From Treponema sp. (lineage in GTDB: Bacteria > Spirochaetota > Spirochaetia > Treponematales > Treponemataceae), in the NCBI GenBank assembly GCA_017446265.1, contig JAFSRD010000027.1:1-64000 (forward strand): a stretch of 64,000 nucleotides of DNA. The letters run 5' to 3'. The number at the start of each line of letters is the position of its first letter. The first letter of the stretch is position 1. Position numbers and translations under genes: made by a program. The notes below the pieces were generated by a model. It did no database searches. It was not told the DNA's origin and worked only from the letters and a program-made list of their open reading frames with translations. Below are positions 43,601 to 51,925 of the stretch, piece by piece.

Positions 43601-43697
43601 CACGGGGCAAAAAAACGCTTGTCAGATGTAATAAAGTATTGTATAATTATAATGTATAGTTAAATGCGGGTGGTGTGTTTACTAGGAGGTGTTTATT

Positions 43698-44831
43698 ATG
43701 ATAAAGAAAATTTTATTGTGTGTGGCGGCTTTTATTGCCGCTGCATGCCTTGTCTCTTGCGCCGACATTTTTAACGGCAGTGGGCAGGACGGCGTTACCG
43801 TTACAATTCCTGCATTTTCACGCGCTTCTAACGCAAGCCGTGCCGCAAGTACTGACAGCACGCATAGCGGCTGGAATGTGTACGCGTACCTTATAAGCAA
43901 GGATGCAGACAGCACGGTATTGGGGGCGGTTTCCTCGTTTCAAAACAAGTATCACCTTAGCGCAATGAAAGAGGTCGCTGCCAACCCCGGCATTTTGCAG
44001 GCAGTGTCGTATAAGGGTGTCGATTTTTCGCACGATGTGCCGGTAAAGTTTCAGCGCGTAAAGCCGGGCACCGAATACTTTGTGCTGCTCGCCATTACAT
44101 ATGAGCTACCCACTAATTTAGATGCAAAAGAAGAAGTCGTTGTGTTTTCAGGTATGAGCCCGCAAAACGCGCTTGGAGGCGACTCTACTGGTGCTGCTTT
44201 TTCCCCGCGTATTGCCGCATGCCACACTGCACAGTCGGGCGTGAACGAGGTTGCGCTTTCGCTGAAGAAGAACAATGACACCAGTGTGTACTTTGTCTCG
44301 AAGGACGGTAGTGCCGAGCCGTCGCAAAGCACGCCCAGTAAGCCGTGTGCATTTCCGTTGTTGTCCAGCGGCACCTATGTCATCATCTTAACAGAGGATG
44401 TTACCTGTAGTTCACTTGATATTGCTAATTTCTCCGCAACGATAATGTCGCTTCCGGGAAAAGCATGTATGCTTACATTAAAAGATGACAAGGATTCTTT
44501 TAAAGAGCTGGATATTTGTCAGAGCGGCACGCTTGCGCTTGTCGATGTCACGCTCGTTGCAAAAGGAGGAATAGTCAGGGCATATGGTGCGCTTGCAGTT
44601 GGCGGTGCGGTGCGAATAGTGCTGCACGACGAGAAAGCATATATTGACCTGGAAGAAAACAGCAACGTTTTCCTTGTAAGTCCGCCTGAACTCGCGGCAG
44701 GCAAGAAAATCTGCACAATTAAAATGCTGAAACCCAAGCAGGAGTGCACCTTGTCAAACTATTTTAAAGGGTTTGACGACCCTGCCGCCTATTTTAATAT
44801 AGAATATTCTTCCGGTCCCACAAGTGATTGA
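43698..44831 (+). CDS. Beta-helix-like lipoprotein
   Basis: A 377-residue lipoprotein, acylated at the Cys of CLVSC (near 21). An Ala/Ser-rich stretch with ASNASRAAS follows, then an N-terminal beta domain (about 50-190, WNVYAYLISKD). The C-terminal region (about 225-345) has short strands (YVIILTEDV, LDIANFSA, LDICQSGTLALVDVTL, AYGALAVGG) like a right-handed beta helix. Similar surface lipoproteins occur in treponemes as clustered families; function unknown. AGGAGG lies 8 bases before the ATG at 43698. It is flanked by two identical 19-bp repeats. Confidence 0.72.
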   Translation: MIKKILLCVAAFIAAACLVSCADIFNGSGQDGVTVTIPAFSRASNASRAASTDSTHSGWNVYAYLISKDADSTVLGAVSSFQNKYHLSAMKEVAANPGILQAVSYKGVDFSHDVPVKFQRVKPGTEYFVLLAITYELPTNLDAKEEVVVFSGMSPQNALGGDSTGAAFSPRIAACHTAQSGVNEVALSLKKNNDTSVYFVSKDGSAEPSQSTPSKPCAFPLLSSGTYVIILTEDVTCSSLDIANFSATIMSLPGKACMLTLKDDKDSFKELDICQSGTLALVDVTLVAKGGIVRAYGALAVGGAVRIVLHDEKAYIDLEENSNVFLVSPPELAAGKKICTIKMLKPKQECTLSNYFKGFDDPAAYFNIEYSSGPTSD

Positions 44832-44838
44832 ACGCTAT

Positions 44839-44857
44839 TAGGACGCAAAAGTCCATG
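44839..44857 (+). repeat. 19-bp hairpin repeat, right copy
   Basis: Identical to 43582-43600. It begins 8 bases after the lipoprotein stop codon. Such placement suggests either a gene-end hairpin or a boundary of a movable cassette. Confidence 0.85.
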
Positions 44858-45082
44858 TACTGGGCTTTTGCCTCCTTGCCCTCTATGCTTTTATTAAAGT
44901 GCTGCTATGGAGTGTTTGTTGAAACAGCGAAAATAATGTAAATCTTGAAATGGCGCAGGCGAAGTTCCTGCAAAGTTGCGTGCAACGCTTGGCGGGTTTT
45001 CGCCGAGAGCCTTTGTTTAGATTTGCACGTATCAACTTGTATTTAGATTGACACTCTATAGCAACAATATGCAAAAAATGTC
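44858..45082 (+). other. Spacer with three consecutive small hairpins
   Basis: No gene is seen. Three hairpins follow one another: GCAGG/CCTGC (44955-44971), GTTGC/GCAAC (44975-44986), and TTGGCG/CGCCGA (44989-45006). They lie upstream of the rplU promoter, so they are not in the ribosomal leader. They may be an unrecognised small RNA or the 3' end of the lipoprotein transcript. Confidence 0.45.
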
Positions 45083-45110
45083 TTGACAGCATTATATATT
45101 TTTTGATAAA
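45083..45110 (+). promoter_or_regulatory. rplU operon promoter
   Basis: TTGACA (45083-45088) with a GATAAA at 45105-45110 after 16 bases. The leader before the L21 ATG is about 80 bases and carries GGAAAGGAGC. Confidence 0.6.
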
Positions 45111-45194
45111 ATGCTTTTTACCCATGTCGTGCGGCGGAGTATCCGTTTGTGCGTTGGAGTTTTCTTCGTGGTTTTTGATGGGAAAGGAGCAGAT

Positions 45195-45509
45195 ATGTAC
45201 GCACTTATTGAATATAAAGGCAGGCAGTATAAGGCAGAAAAAGATGCAGAACTTACGTTTGACAAACTTTCTGTAGAGAAGGGAGCTACAATAGACATAG
45301 ACTCTGTGTTGCTTGTAAGCGACGGCAGTGCTGTGAGTGTCGGTGCGCCGTATGTAGCAGGCGCAAAAGTAAAAGTTGAAGTTGGCGAAACGTACCGCGA
45401 CAAAAAAGTGCTCGTGTTCAAGTATAAGTCAAAGAAAGACTATCACCGACTTCGTGGTCACCGTCAATCGTATACGAAAGTTACAGTAAAGGAAATAACG
45501 ACAGCGTGA
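45195..45509 (+). CDS. rplU: Ribosomal protein L21
   Basis: 104 residues starting MYALIEYKGRQYKAEKD, the standard L21 opening, and ending with the RNA-binding KSKKDYHRLRGHRQSYTKV block. AAGGAGC lies 5 bases before ATG 45195. First gene of the classic rplU-prp-rpmA order; its stop overlaps the next start (GTGA). Confidence 0.96.
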   Translation: MYALIEYKGRQYKAEKDAELTFDKLSVEKGATIDIDSVLLVSDGSAVSVGAPYVAGAKVKVEVGETYRDKKVLVFKYKSKKDYHRLRGHRQSYTKVTVKEITTA

Positions 45510-45835
45510 TTTCTGTGCTTCTGGTGCGCAATGCAGACGGCGAGTTTTGTTCATGCAGTGCACACGGTCATGCGGGGTTTGCCGCTCACGGAAGCGACAT
45601 TGTGTGCAGCTCCGTTACTGTTTTGCTGCGGACGGCAATGCACGTGCTTTCTGAAACTGCGGGTGTTGTGCTTACGTCGCAGACGCGTGAGCGCGGTTCG
45701 TTGGAGTTCGGCGTTGAAAAAAAAACAGTTTCGCCCGAACTGACGGCAAGGCTCATATACGCGGCAGATTTTCTTGAAACGGGAATCGCTGCTCTTGCAC
45801 GTGAATATCCGCAGCATGTTGCGTTAAAAATATAG
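45506..45835 (+). CDS. prp: Ribosomal-processing cysteine protease Prp-like
   Basis: 109 residues of the Prp/YsxB family, always encoded between L21 and L27. The catalytic His lies in GHAGF (near 23) and the Cys in DIVCSSVTVLL (near 34). In Firmicutes Prp trims an N-terminal extension from L27. Here L27 begins [10 protein letters not shown] and has no extension, so the substrate must differ or the role is structural. GTG start, coupled to rplU. Confidence 0.88.
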   Translation: MISVLLVRNADGEFCSCSAHGHAGFAAHGSDIVCSSVTVLLRTAMHVLSETAGVVLTSQTRERGSLEFGVEKKTVSPELTARLIYAADFLETGIAALAREYPQHVALKI

Positions 45836-45866
45836 TAGAGAACTTTTATAGAACGGGGTAATAACT

Positions 45867-46124
45867 ATGGGAAGATCAAAAGGCGGAAGCGGCGCTAAAA
45901 ACGGACGTGATTCAAATGCTAAACATCTTGGCATAAAGCGATACGGCGGCGAAACTGTTACGGCTGGCTCAATACTTGTTAAGCAGCGCGGCACGAAATT
46001 TTTTCCGGGCAAAAATGTCAAACGCGCAGGCGACGACAGCCTTTTTGCTACAATGGACGGTACTGTTGTGTTTCACAAGCGCATGAACAGAAAATATATT
46101 TCCATTGCGCCAGCGAATGTGTAA
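45867..46124 (+). CDS. rpmA: Ribosomal protein L27
   Basis: 85 residues with the conserved N-terminus [18 protein letters not shown], which reaches the peptidyl-transferase centre, and [21 protein letters not shown]. No cleavable leader precedes it. The ribosome site is weak (ACGGGG). A strong terminator follows. Confidence 0.95.
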   Translation: MGRSKGGSGAKNGRDSNAKHLGIKRYGGETVTAGSILVKQRGTKFFPGKNVKRAGDDSLFATMDGTVVFHKRMNRKYISIAPANV

Positions 46125-46143
46125 GATTAGTTTGTAAAGCAAC

Positions 46144-46180
46144 TGCCCGGTTCAGTAGTATCTGCGCCGGGCATTTTTTT
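46144..46180 (+). terminator. rpmA terminator
   Basis: TGCCCGG (46144-46150) pairs with CCGGGCA (46167-46173) and is followed by seven T. A textbook intrinsic terminator separating the ribosomal genes from obgE. Confidence 0.85.
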
Positions 46181-46229
46181 ACGATGGTGAATAGGCAGCG
46201 TCGTTGCTGTGAGTGGTTGGTATAAAGCT

Positions 46230-47357
46230 ATGATTAATTTTGCTGATGAAGCTGTAATCGAGGTGCGCAGCGGCAAGGGCGGAAACGGCTGCATTTCGTT
46301 CAGGCGCGAAAAGTATATTCCGCGCGGAGGACCGAACGGCGGCGACGGCGGCAAAGGCGGCGATGTGCTTTTTTGTGTTAAGCGCAATATGCGCACGCTT
46401 GCAAAATTGCGCAATAAGGTGGTATTCAAAGCGAAGAACGGCGGCGACGGCTCAAGTTGGAATAAATTTGGCAAGGACGGCGATGATGTGATGATTGCCG
46501 TTCCGCCCGGCACGACTATTCGCGATGCGGAAACTGGCGAACTTATTAAAGAATTTACCGATGAGGATGAAAGCGAGCAGTTTTTGTTTTTAAAAGGCGG
46601 CAAAGGCGGTTGGGGCAATGTGCACTTTAAGTCGTCAACAAATCAAGCGCCGCGCTATGCGCATTCTGGCACGCCGGGCGAAGTGCGCACGTTGAAAGTG
46701 GAGCTTTCTGTCATGGCAGATGTAGGGCTCGTCGGTTTTCCGAATGCAGGAAAATCTTCGCTGCTTGCAGCATGTACAAATGCGCGCCCGAAAGTTGCAC
46801 CATATCCATTTACTACAAAGATTCCTAATCTCGGCGTGCTGCACGTAGACGACGAGCGAGACATTATCATTGCAGATATTCCCGGCATCATTGAAGGCGC
46901 GTCTGAAGGCGTTGGGCTGGGCATTCAGTTTTTAAAACATATTTCGCGCACGTCGTGCCTCATCTTCATGATTGACTGCGCAGACGAAAACTGTCGCACT
47001 GCATACAGTACGCTCAAAAGCGAGCTTGCGTCTTTTTCAGCGGAGCTTGCGTCTAAACCGCGCATGGTGCTGTGCAATAAAATAGATGTTGCAGGTGCAA
47101 AAGAGCGCGCAAAAGAGGTTGTCGACGCAATACACGCAGACGAGCCTGACACAGCAGTGATTGCAGTTTCGGTAACTGCAAACATGAACATGCGGGGTGC
47201 AAAGTTGCACATCATTAAAATGGTTGACGAGCAAATGGTTGGCGAGCGTGAAAGCGGCAGGCAAGAACAGCCTGTCTCCTCGTTTCTTGCCTCGCGCTCT
47301 GTTGACGAAACTATGAAAGTGCAGTATCCGGGAAGCGAGCGGGCGGAGGCAGAATGA
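46230..47357 (+). CDS. obgE: Obg GTPase
   Basis: A 375-residue ribosome-associated GTPase needed for 50S maturation. It has the glycine-rich Obg fold (1-158, with GGNGCISFRREK and GGDGGKGG), then a G domain with P-loop GFPNAGKSS, switch II DIPGIIEGA and NKID. Past about 330 the C-terminal tail is short and lacks the OCT domain of some members. I choose ATG 46230 because it gives the usual MINFADEA start; GTG 46209 is the alternative. nadD overlaps its stop by 4 bases. Confidence 0.94.
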   Translation: MINFADEAVIEVRSGKGGNGCISFRREKYIPRGGPNGGDGGKGGDVLFCVKRNMRTLAKLRNKVVFKAKNGGDGSSWNKFGKDGDDVMIAVPPGTTIRDAETGELIKEFTDEDESEQFLFLKGGKGGWGNVHFKSSTNQAPRYAHSGTPGEVRTLKVELSVMADVGLVGFPNAGKSSLLAACTNARPKVAPYPFTTKIPNLGVLHVDDERDIIIADIPGIIEGASEGVGLGIQFLKHISRTSCLIFMIDCADENCRTAYSTLKSELASFSAELASKPRMVLCNKIDVAGAKERAKEVVDAIHADEPDTAVIAVSVTANMNMRGAKLHIIKMVDEQMVGERESGRQEQPVSSFLASRSVDETMKVQYPGSERAEAE

Positions 47358-48004
47358 AGCTTGCGCTGCTCGGAGGAAGCTTTAATCCGCTCCACATTGG
47401 CCATGCGATGCTCGCAGAAACTGTTGTAACAGAGCTCGGCTACGATACAGTGCTGTTTGTGCCTGCATTTATTCCGCCGCACAAAACATTTGCAGATGCG
47501 CCGAGCGCGCAGGACAGGTTCAACATGACCTTGTCGTTTTGCCGCAATTCTGCGCACTTTGAAGCGACAGACTGTGAAATTGCACGCGGCGGCGTTTCGT
47601 ACACGTTCGACACAGTGCAATTTATTATCGATAAATTTAAAGGCATATTGACGGAAAAGCCCGCGCTCATCATGGGGCAGGAAAACGCGGCAGAATTTGA
47701 CAAGTGGCATCGCGCCAATGAGCTTGTGCATATTGCAAACATCATCATTGCGCGGCGGAGCGAAAGCGAGCGCGTCATAGACACAGCGGCATTTGAAAAC
47801 AAACCGACAGGCAGCTACACGGGCGGGTTTGACAAAGGGGAGCTCGTGTTTCCGCATGCGCATGTGCTCCTTGAAAACCCGTTGCTGCCAATTTCGTCAA
47901 CTGATGTTCGCGCGCGCATTGCAAGCGGCAAGAGTTGGCGTTATCTTGTGCCTGAACGCGTTTTTCAGTATATTATAAAGCACAAACTGTATGGATATAG
48001 ATGA
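47354..48004 (+). CDS. nadD: Nicotinate-nucleotide adenylyltransferase
   Basis: Transfers AMP to nicotinate mononucleotide in NAD synthesis. The 216 residues show the nucleotidyltransferase motif GGSFNPLHIGH (7-17), VPAFIPPHK, and the ISSTDVRARI motif near 180. Overlaps obgE by ATGA and yqeK by 14 bases, a tight operon. Confidence 0.94.
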   Translation: MKLALLGGSFNPLHIGHAMLAETVVTELGYDTVLFVPAFIPPHKTFADAPSAQDRFNMTLSFCRNSAHFEATDCEIARGGVSYTFDTVQFIIDKFKGILTEKPALIMGQENAAEFDKWHRANELVHIANIIIARRSESERVIDTAAFENKPTGSYTGGFDKGELVFPHAHVLLENPLLPISSTDVRARIASGKSWRYLVPERVFQYIIKHKLYGYR

Positions 48005-48569
48005 GTTGCAGCAAACAGCAGAACGCGTGAAGCGTCATGCTCAATCAGTTTTGCCGAAATCGCGCTGGGAGCATTCTGTGCGCGTTGCGGAAACTGCCGC
48101 GTTGTTGTGCAAAAGATACGGCGTAGACGAATTGCGCGGCTATTTTGCAGGCATTGCGCACGACATGTGTAAAAACATGACCGATGACGGGCTTATAGCG
48201 CTTGCGTTGCGCGACGGCAATGAGCTTTCCGCGCTTGAAAAGGCAAAGCCGTCGCTGCTTCATGGACGCGCGGCAGCAGTACAGCTTGCAAGCGACTTTG
48301 GTGTGCGCGACGAACACATTCTTGAAGCGGTGCGGTGCCACACATTCGGCAAGTCGGGCATGTGCACGCTTGCAAAAATCATTTATGTAGCAGATAAAAT
48401 TGAACCAGGTCGCGCTCACATGACGGCAACGTATTTTAATAAATTATTACTATTGGAGCTTGACGAATTGGTAAAAACAGTGCTTGAAGAGAATATCGCA
48501 TATCTTGCTAAAAAAGGTTGTGAGTTGGCAGTTGATACGCGAGCGTTTTTGGCATCGCTAAAAAGATAA
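47991..48569 (+). CDS. yqeK: YqeK, HD-domain Ap4A hydrolase-like
   Basis: 192 residues with HD-domain metal ligands: His in RWEHSVRVAE, HD in GIAHDMCKN, His in LLHGRAAA and Asp in YVADKIEPGR. YqeK enzymes split diadenosine tetraphosphate symmetrically to ADP. It overlaps the end of nadD, as in many bacteria. Confidence 0.9.
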   Translation: MDIDELQQTAERVKRHAQSVLPKSRWEHSVRVAETAALLCKRYGVDELRGYFAGIAHDMCKNMTDDGLIALALRDGNELSALEKAKPSLLHGRAAAVQLASDFGVRDEHILEAVRCHTFGKSGMCTLAKIIYVADKIEPGRAHMTATYFNKLLLLELDELVKTVLEENIAYLAKKGCELAVDTRAFLASLKR

Positions 48570-48632
48570 AGTACACATTGCACAAATGTGGTTGGCAGTG
48601 TGCGGGAATGCTTTCTTAGAGGAACTAGGTAA

Positions 48633-49820
48633 ATGCGTGACGAGCAGAAAGGGCTCATTTTTTTATTGCTTATAGTGCTCATTGTTGCAGGCGTTGCTGT
48701 TGTCGTCGCCCTTTCGTTGCGTACGGACACTGTCGGTGAAAGCCTTGAAAACGACCAAGTGATACGTGCGCTTTACGTCATTGTGGACGGTCAAGAAAAC
48801 GCTGTGATGACAGAAGTTGTTGTGTATTATCCTGTGTCTAAAAAAACTGCTGTTATAAATATTCCGTACAACATCGGAGCCGTTTACGCAAGTCTTGGTA
48901 GAGTTGACGGCATTGCAGTCATCTACAAGGAAAAAGGCATTGACGCGTACCGCCGTGAGATAGAAAATCTTCTCGGCACGTCAATCCCTTTTTATTCTGT
49001 TATCACGATTGACAATTTTATCAAGCTAACTGATTTGTTGGGCGGTATGCGCGTCTTTGTTCCTGAGCCTGTTGACGCTGTTTCTGAAGATGGCGAGCGA
49101 TGGCTGTTGCCGTCTGGAGCTGTTACACTCGACGGCGATAAGATGGCAACATATTTGCGTTATCGGCTGCCCGGCGAAACAGATGCAACTGTCTACGAGC
49201 GGTATCAGAATGTTATGATTGCATATTTTACACAGTTGAATGAAAATAGGACGCTTGTCTTGTCTAGGAAAACAATTGGCAATTTATCGTCGCTCATTAA
49301 AAATAATCTTGACCAAGAGGATTTCCAAACATTCATGAGTTTTCTTGCCGACATGAACACTGAATACATTATCAAGCAAAACGTTACCGGCACAATGCGC
49401 AGCGTGGATGGCAAGATGCTCGTGTTCCCGCTCAACGGCGGTGATTTTATCAAGCAGGCTGTTGCGCAGTCAACGCACATGCTCATCTCAACAGGCAACG
49501 CAATGGCAAGTCGCATATACGTGCTCGAAATTAAAAACGGTACGACAGTGCAGGGGCTTGCACGCAATACGGGAATCTTGTATCAAAATGCGAGCTATGA
49601 AATTTTGCGCACGACGAATGCAGACAGAAATGATTACGAGCATACGGTGATTATTGACCATATTGGCAATAGCGAAATTGCTCAAATAGTTGGCGATTTT
49701 ATTCGTTGCAAAAATATTGTAGAAGAAGACATAAGTGCAGATGCGCCGAACGAGTCTGCTGCACACGTTGACTTTACCATCATACTTGGAAAAGATTTTG
49801 ACGGTCGATATGTGCGCTGA
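48633..49820 (+). CDS. LytR-CpsA-Psr family protein with LytR_C domain
   Basis: A 395-residue protein anchored by one helix (8-29). The LCP region (about 45-230) has an arginine-rich catalytic patch with YLRYRLPG and ERYQNVM. A C-terminal LytR_C domain (about 295-390, beginning near IYVLEIKNGT) follows. LCP proteins transfer polyprenyl-linked glycans onto acceptors. Treponemes lack teichoic acids, so the acceptor is unknown. It sits between yqeK and rsfS. Confidence 0.85.
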   Translation: MRDEQKGLIFLLLIVLIVAGVAVVVALSLRTDTVGESLENDQVIRALYVIVDGQENAVMTEVVVYYPVSKKTAVINIPYNIGAVYASLGRVDGIAVIYKEKGIDAYRREIENLLGTSIPFYSVITIDNFIKLTDLLGGMRVFVPEPVDAVSEDGERWLLPSGAVTLDGDKMATYLRYRLPGETDATVYERYQNVMIAYFTQLNENRTLVLSRKTIGNLSSLIKNNLDQEDFQTFMSFLADMNTEYIIKQNVTGTMRSVDGKMLVFPLNGGDFIKQAVAQSTHMLISTGNAMASRIYVLEIKNGTTVQGLARNTGILYQNASYEILRTTNADRNDYEHTVIIDHIGNSEIAQIVGDFIRCKNIVEEDISADAPNESAAHVDFTIILGKDFDGRYVR

Positions 49821-49846
49821 CATGTTTTGTTGTTAAGGAATGTAGT

Positions 49847-50203
49847 ATGAAGAATGCAGAACAAAAAGCAAAAGAAATTGCATGTTTGCTTGAAGACGGC
49901 AAAGGGAAAAACATTGCGTTGCTCGACATTTCCCAGTTGAACGGCTGGACTGATTTTTTTGTCATAGCAACAGTCTCAAGTTCTGCGCATTGGCAAGGGC
50001 TATATAAACAAGTAAAAGAATATGCAAAAGAAAACAGTATGGAAATGCATATCACTAACAGAAAACTTAAAGACGGAAACGACTGGAATCTTCTTGACTT
50101 TGGCTCCATTGTGATTCATTTGATGTCTGAAGACGCGCGTACCTTTTACGATTTGGAAAAGCTATGGCATGCTGCGCGCTTTGTCGATTTTCACGCAGAT
50201 TAA
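49847..50203 (+). CDS. rsfS: Ribosomal silencing factor RsfS
   Basis: 118 residues of the Iojap/RsfS family, which binds L14 and blocks 50S-30S joining in starvation. Characteristic blocks are DISQLNGWTDFFVIATVSSSAH and DWNLLDFGSIVIHLM, followed by FYDLEKLW. AAGGAA precedes the ATG. Last gene of the obgE-nadD-yqeK-LCP-rsfS run. Confidence 0.93.
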   Translation: MKNAEQKAKEIACLLEDGKGKNIALLDISQLNGWTDFFVIATVSSSAHWQGLYKQVKEYAKENSMEMHITNRKLKDGNDWNLLDFGSIVIHLMSEDARTFYDLEKLWHAARFVDFHAD

Positions 50204-50253
50204 AGAACATGCTGATTAAACTCAAATGCGAGGCAATCGGCGTTTCTTAACAA

Positions 50254-50550
50254 TTACTCGTCGTCGAAGTCCTCTTCGTCAAGAAAATCTTCATCATCAG
50301 AAAGTTCATCGCCGTCGATAATGCTGCTGTATCCGTCTTCGTCTTCATAGTCATCATACGGCTCGTCTACATCATCGTCTTCTTCAAACACATCGTCAAA
50401 AAGATATGTGTCTTCATCAAACTCATCAAGCGTTTCATCGCTTTCCTCATCATCGAAATCGTCATCGTCGAAATCGTCTTCGTATTCGTCGTCGTACAGA
50501 AACAGTTCGTTTGCGAGCGAAAACAGAAGAATGTCGTCTGTAGCAGCCAT
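50254..50550 (-). CDS. Extremely acidic small protein
   Basis: 98 residues, of which 53 are Asp or Glu and none is Lys, Arg or His. A short hydrophobic N-terminal part (ILLFSLANELFLY) is followed by repeating acidic clusters with Phe and Tyr spaced through them. AAGGAGC lies before the ATG at 50550 on the minus strand, so this start is firm; the in-frame ATG at 50598 is less likely. No family recognised. The composition recalls DNA mimics, histone-like chaperones or the delta subunit of RNA polymerase, but no homology is claimed. Confidence 0.72.
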   Translation of the reverse strand: MAATDDILLFSLANELFLYDDEYEDDFDDDDFDDEESDETLDEFDEDTYLFDDVFEEDDDVDEPYDDYEDEDGYSSIIDGDELSDDEDFLDEEDFDDE

Positions 50551-50669
50551 ATAGCTCCTTTTCAAGCCGTGCGTAAGCGACGTGCCCTCATCTACCAACT
50601 GTAATTGACAGTCGTGTTTATGTCAACTAGGCAGCCACGTCAAAATGTGTTTTTGGCAAAATATATTTA

Positions 50670-50698
50670 TTGACACAATTGTTGCAAATTGCTATAAT
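50670..50698 (+). promoter_or_regulatory. Perfect consensus promoter of ispE, leaderless
   Basis: TTGACA (50670-50675), exactly 17 bases, TATAAT (50693-50698). The ispE ATG is at 50707, eight bases after the -10, so transcription should start at or one or two bases before it. There is no room for a ribosome site. Confidence 0.85.
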
Positions 50699-50706
50699 AG
50701 TACGTT

Positions 50707-51579
50707 ATGATGACGGAAGTCTGTATATGTGCTCCGGCAAAGATAAACATGAGTTTGCGAGTTTTGCCGGGCGCGCAGGGCGGATTTCATGCGGTGGAAA
50801 GCATTATGCAGACAGTAACGCTCGTTGACGAACTGCATGTGTGTTTGACTAAAACAGATGGAGAGTGTCTTGTTTTATGCAATGAAACGCTTTCGGAAAA
50901 TAACACCATTATGTCATCGTATAAAGCGTTTTGTGCTGTCGTCGGAAAAAATGTTCCTGGTGTACGTGTACATCTGACAAAACGAATTCCTTCGGGCGGC
51001 GGACTAGGCGGCGGTTCTTCGGATGCTGCTGCTTTTGTAAAGGCGCTGGAATTATTGAGCGGAATAACGCTTTCCACGCACCAAAAAAAAGAGATTGCAG
51101 CTCAAATTGGTTGCGATGTGTTCTTTTTTTTGTTTTGTGGCGCGGAAGGCTGTGCAGTAGTGACAGGTCGCGGCGAAATAGTCAAGCCTATTCAGGCGCG
51201 CCGCGATTTGCATGTGCTGCTTGTTTTTCCTGAAGTTAAAAGTTCGACAAAAGAAGCGTATGTGCTTGTTGATGAATATTTTAATTCAGGAAAAACAGTT
51301 GTGTGCCCGGCCCCGACGGAATTAGAAACTGTATACAATGCTCCGGTTTCCGACTGGAATTTTGCAAACAGTTTTACTCCGTCTTTGGTGAATCGGTTCG
51401 CGGAAATCGGCAGCGCGCTCAGCGACGTGCGCAGCGCAGGTGCGTTGTTTGCAGAAATGTCCGGTTCCGGTTCTACGGTTTACGGGATTTTCCCCTCTGA
51501 AAAAGAAGCGGAAAATGCCCTGTATGAGCTTGCTCAACGCTGGAAAGGTTGCGTCGTGCGTCCTTTCTGTTGCAAATAG
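50707..51579 (+). CDS. ispE: 4-diphosphocytidyl-2-C-methylerythritol kinase
   Basis: IspE phosphorylates CDP-methylerythritol in the non-mevalonate isoprenoid route. The 290 residues have the GHMP-kinase layout: [11 protein letters not shown] with the catalytic lysine, the ATP loop [15 protein letters not shown] (near 97-111), GCDVFFFL with the catalytic aspartate, and the C-terminal [10 protein letters not shown]. The start is ATG 50707 or the adjacent ATG 50710; the family N-terminus allows nothing else. spoVG follows 26 bases later. Confidence 0.93.
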   Translation: MMTEVCICAPAKINMSLRVLPGAQGGFHAVESIMQTVTLVDELHVCLTKTDGECLVLCNETLSENNTIMSSYKAFCAVVGKNVPGVRVHLTKRIPSGGGLGGGSSDAAAFVKALELLSGITLSTHQKKEIAAQIGCDVFFFLFCGAEGCAVVTGRGEIVKPIQARRDLHVLLVFPEVKSSTKEAYVLVDEYFNSGKTVVCPAPTELETVYNAPVSDWNFANSFTPSLVNRFAEIGSALSDVRSAGALFAEMSGSGSTVYGIFPSEKEAENALYELAQRWKGCVVRPFCCK

Positions 51580-51605
51580 GCTTGTTCGCGAGAACGGAGG
51601 AATGT

Positions 51606-51917
51606 ATGCAGATTACGGAGTTGCGGATTCGAAAAGTGGAAGGCGAGGGCAAATTGCGCGCCTATGTGACGGTCACATTTGGTAACTGCTTTGTTGTGCA
51701 TAACGTGAAGATTATTGAAGGCAAAAATGGTTTGTTTATCGCAATGCCGAGCAGAAAAACGGCAAGCGGTGAATACAAGGATGTTGCGCATCCTATCAGT
51801 CCGGAATTTCGGTCTGAGCTCCAGAATAAAATTCTGGATGAATATAATGCCGGTCATGTTGAAGAAGCTGGTGCGCCCGACGATGCGCCTACTTCTCCTG
51901 TTGACGGCAGCATATAG
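51606..51917 (+). CDS. spoVG: SpoVG nucleic-acid-binding regulator
   Basis: 103 residues: [21 protein letters not shown], then the conserved [11 protein letters not shown] and FIAMPSRK, then an acidic tail. SpoVG in spirochaetes such as Borrelia binds DNA and RNA site-specifically. GGAGG lies 5 bases before ATG 51606. Two hairpins follow. Confidence 0.94.
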   Translation: MQITELRIRKVEGEGKLRAYVTVTFGNCFVVHNVKIIEGKNGLFIAMPSRKTASGEYKDVAHPISPEFRSELQNKILDEYNAGHVEEAGAPDDAPTSPVDGSI

Positions 51918-51925
51918 GGAGCCTT

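Noticed and set aside
41467-44860. Integron cassettes with attC sites
   Set aside because: Small gene cassettes and hairpins are suggestive, but no GTTRRRY/RYYYAAC core pairs and no integrase were found.
46925-47863. 312-codon minus-strand frame across obgE and nadD
   Set aside because: Spans the junction of two conserved genes on the other strand; no supporting motif.
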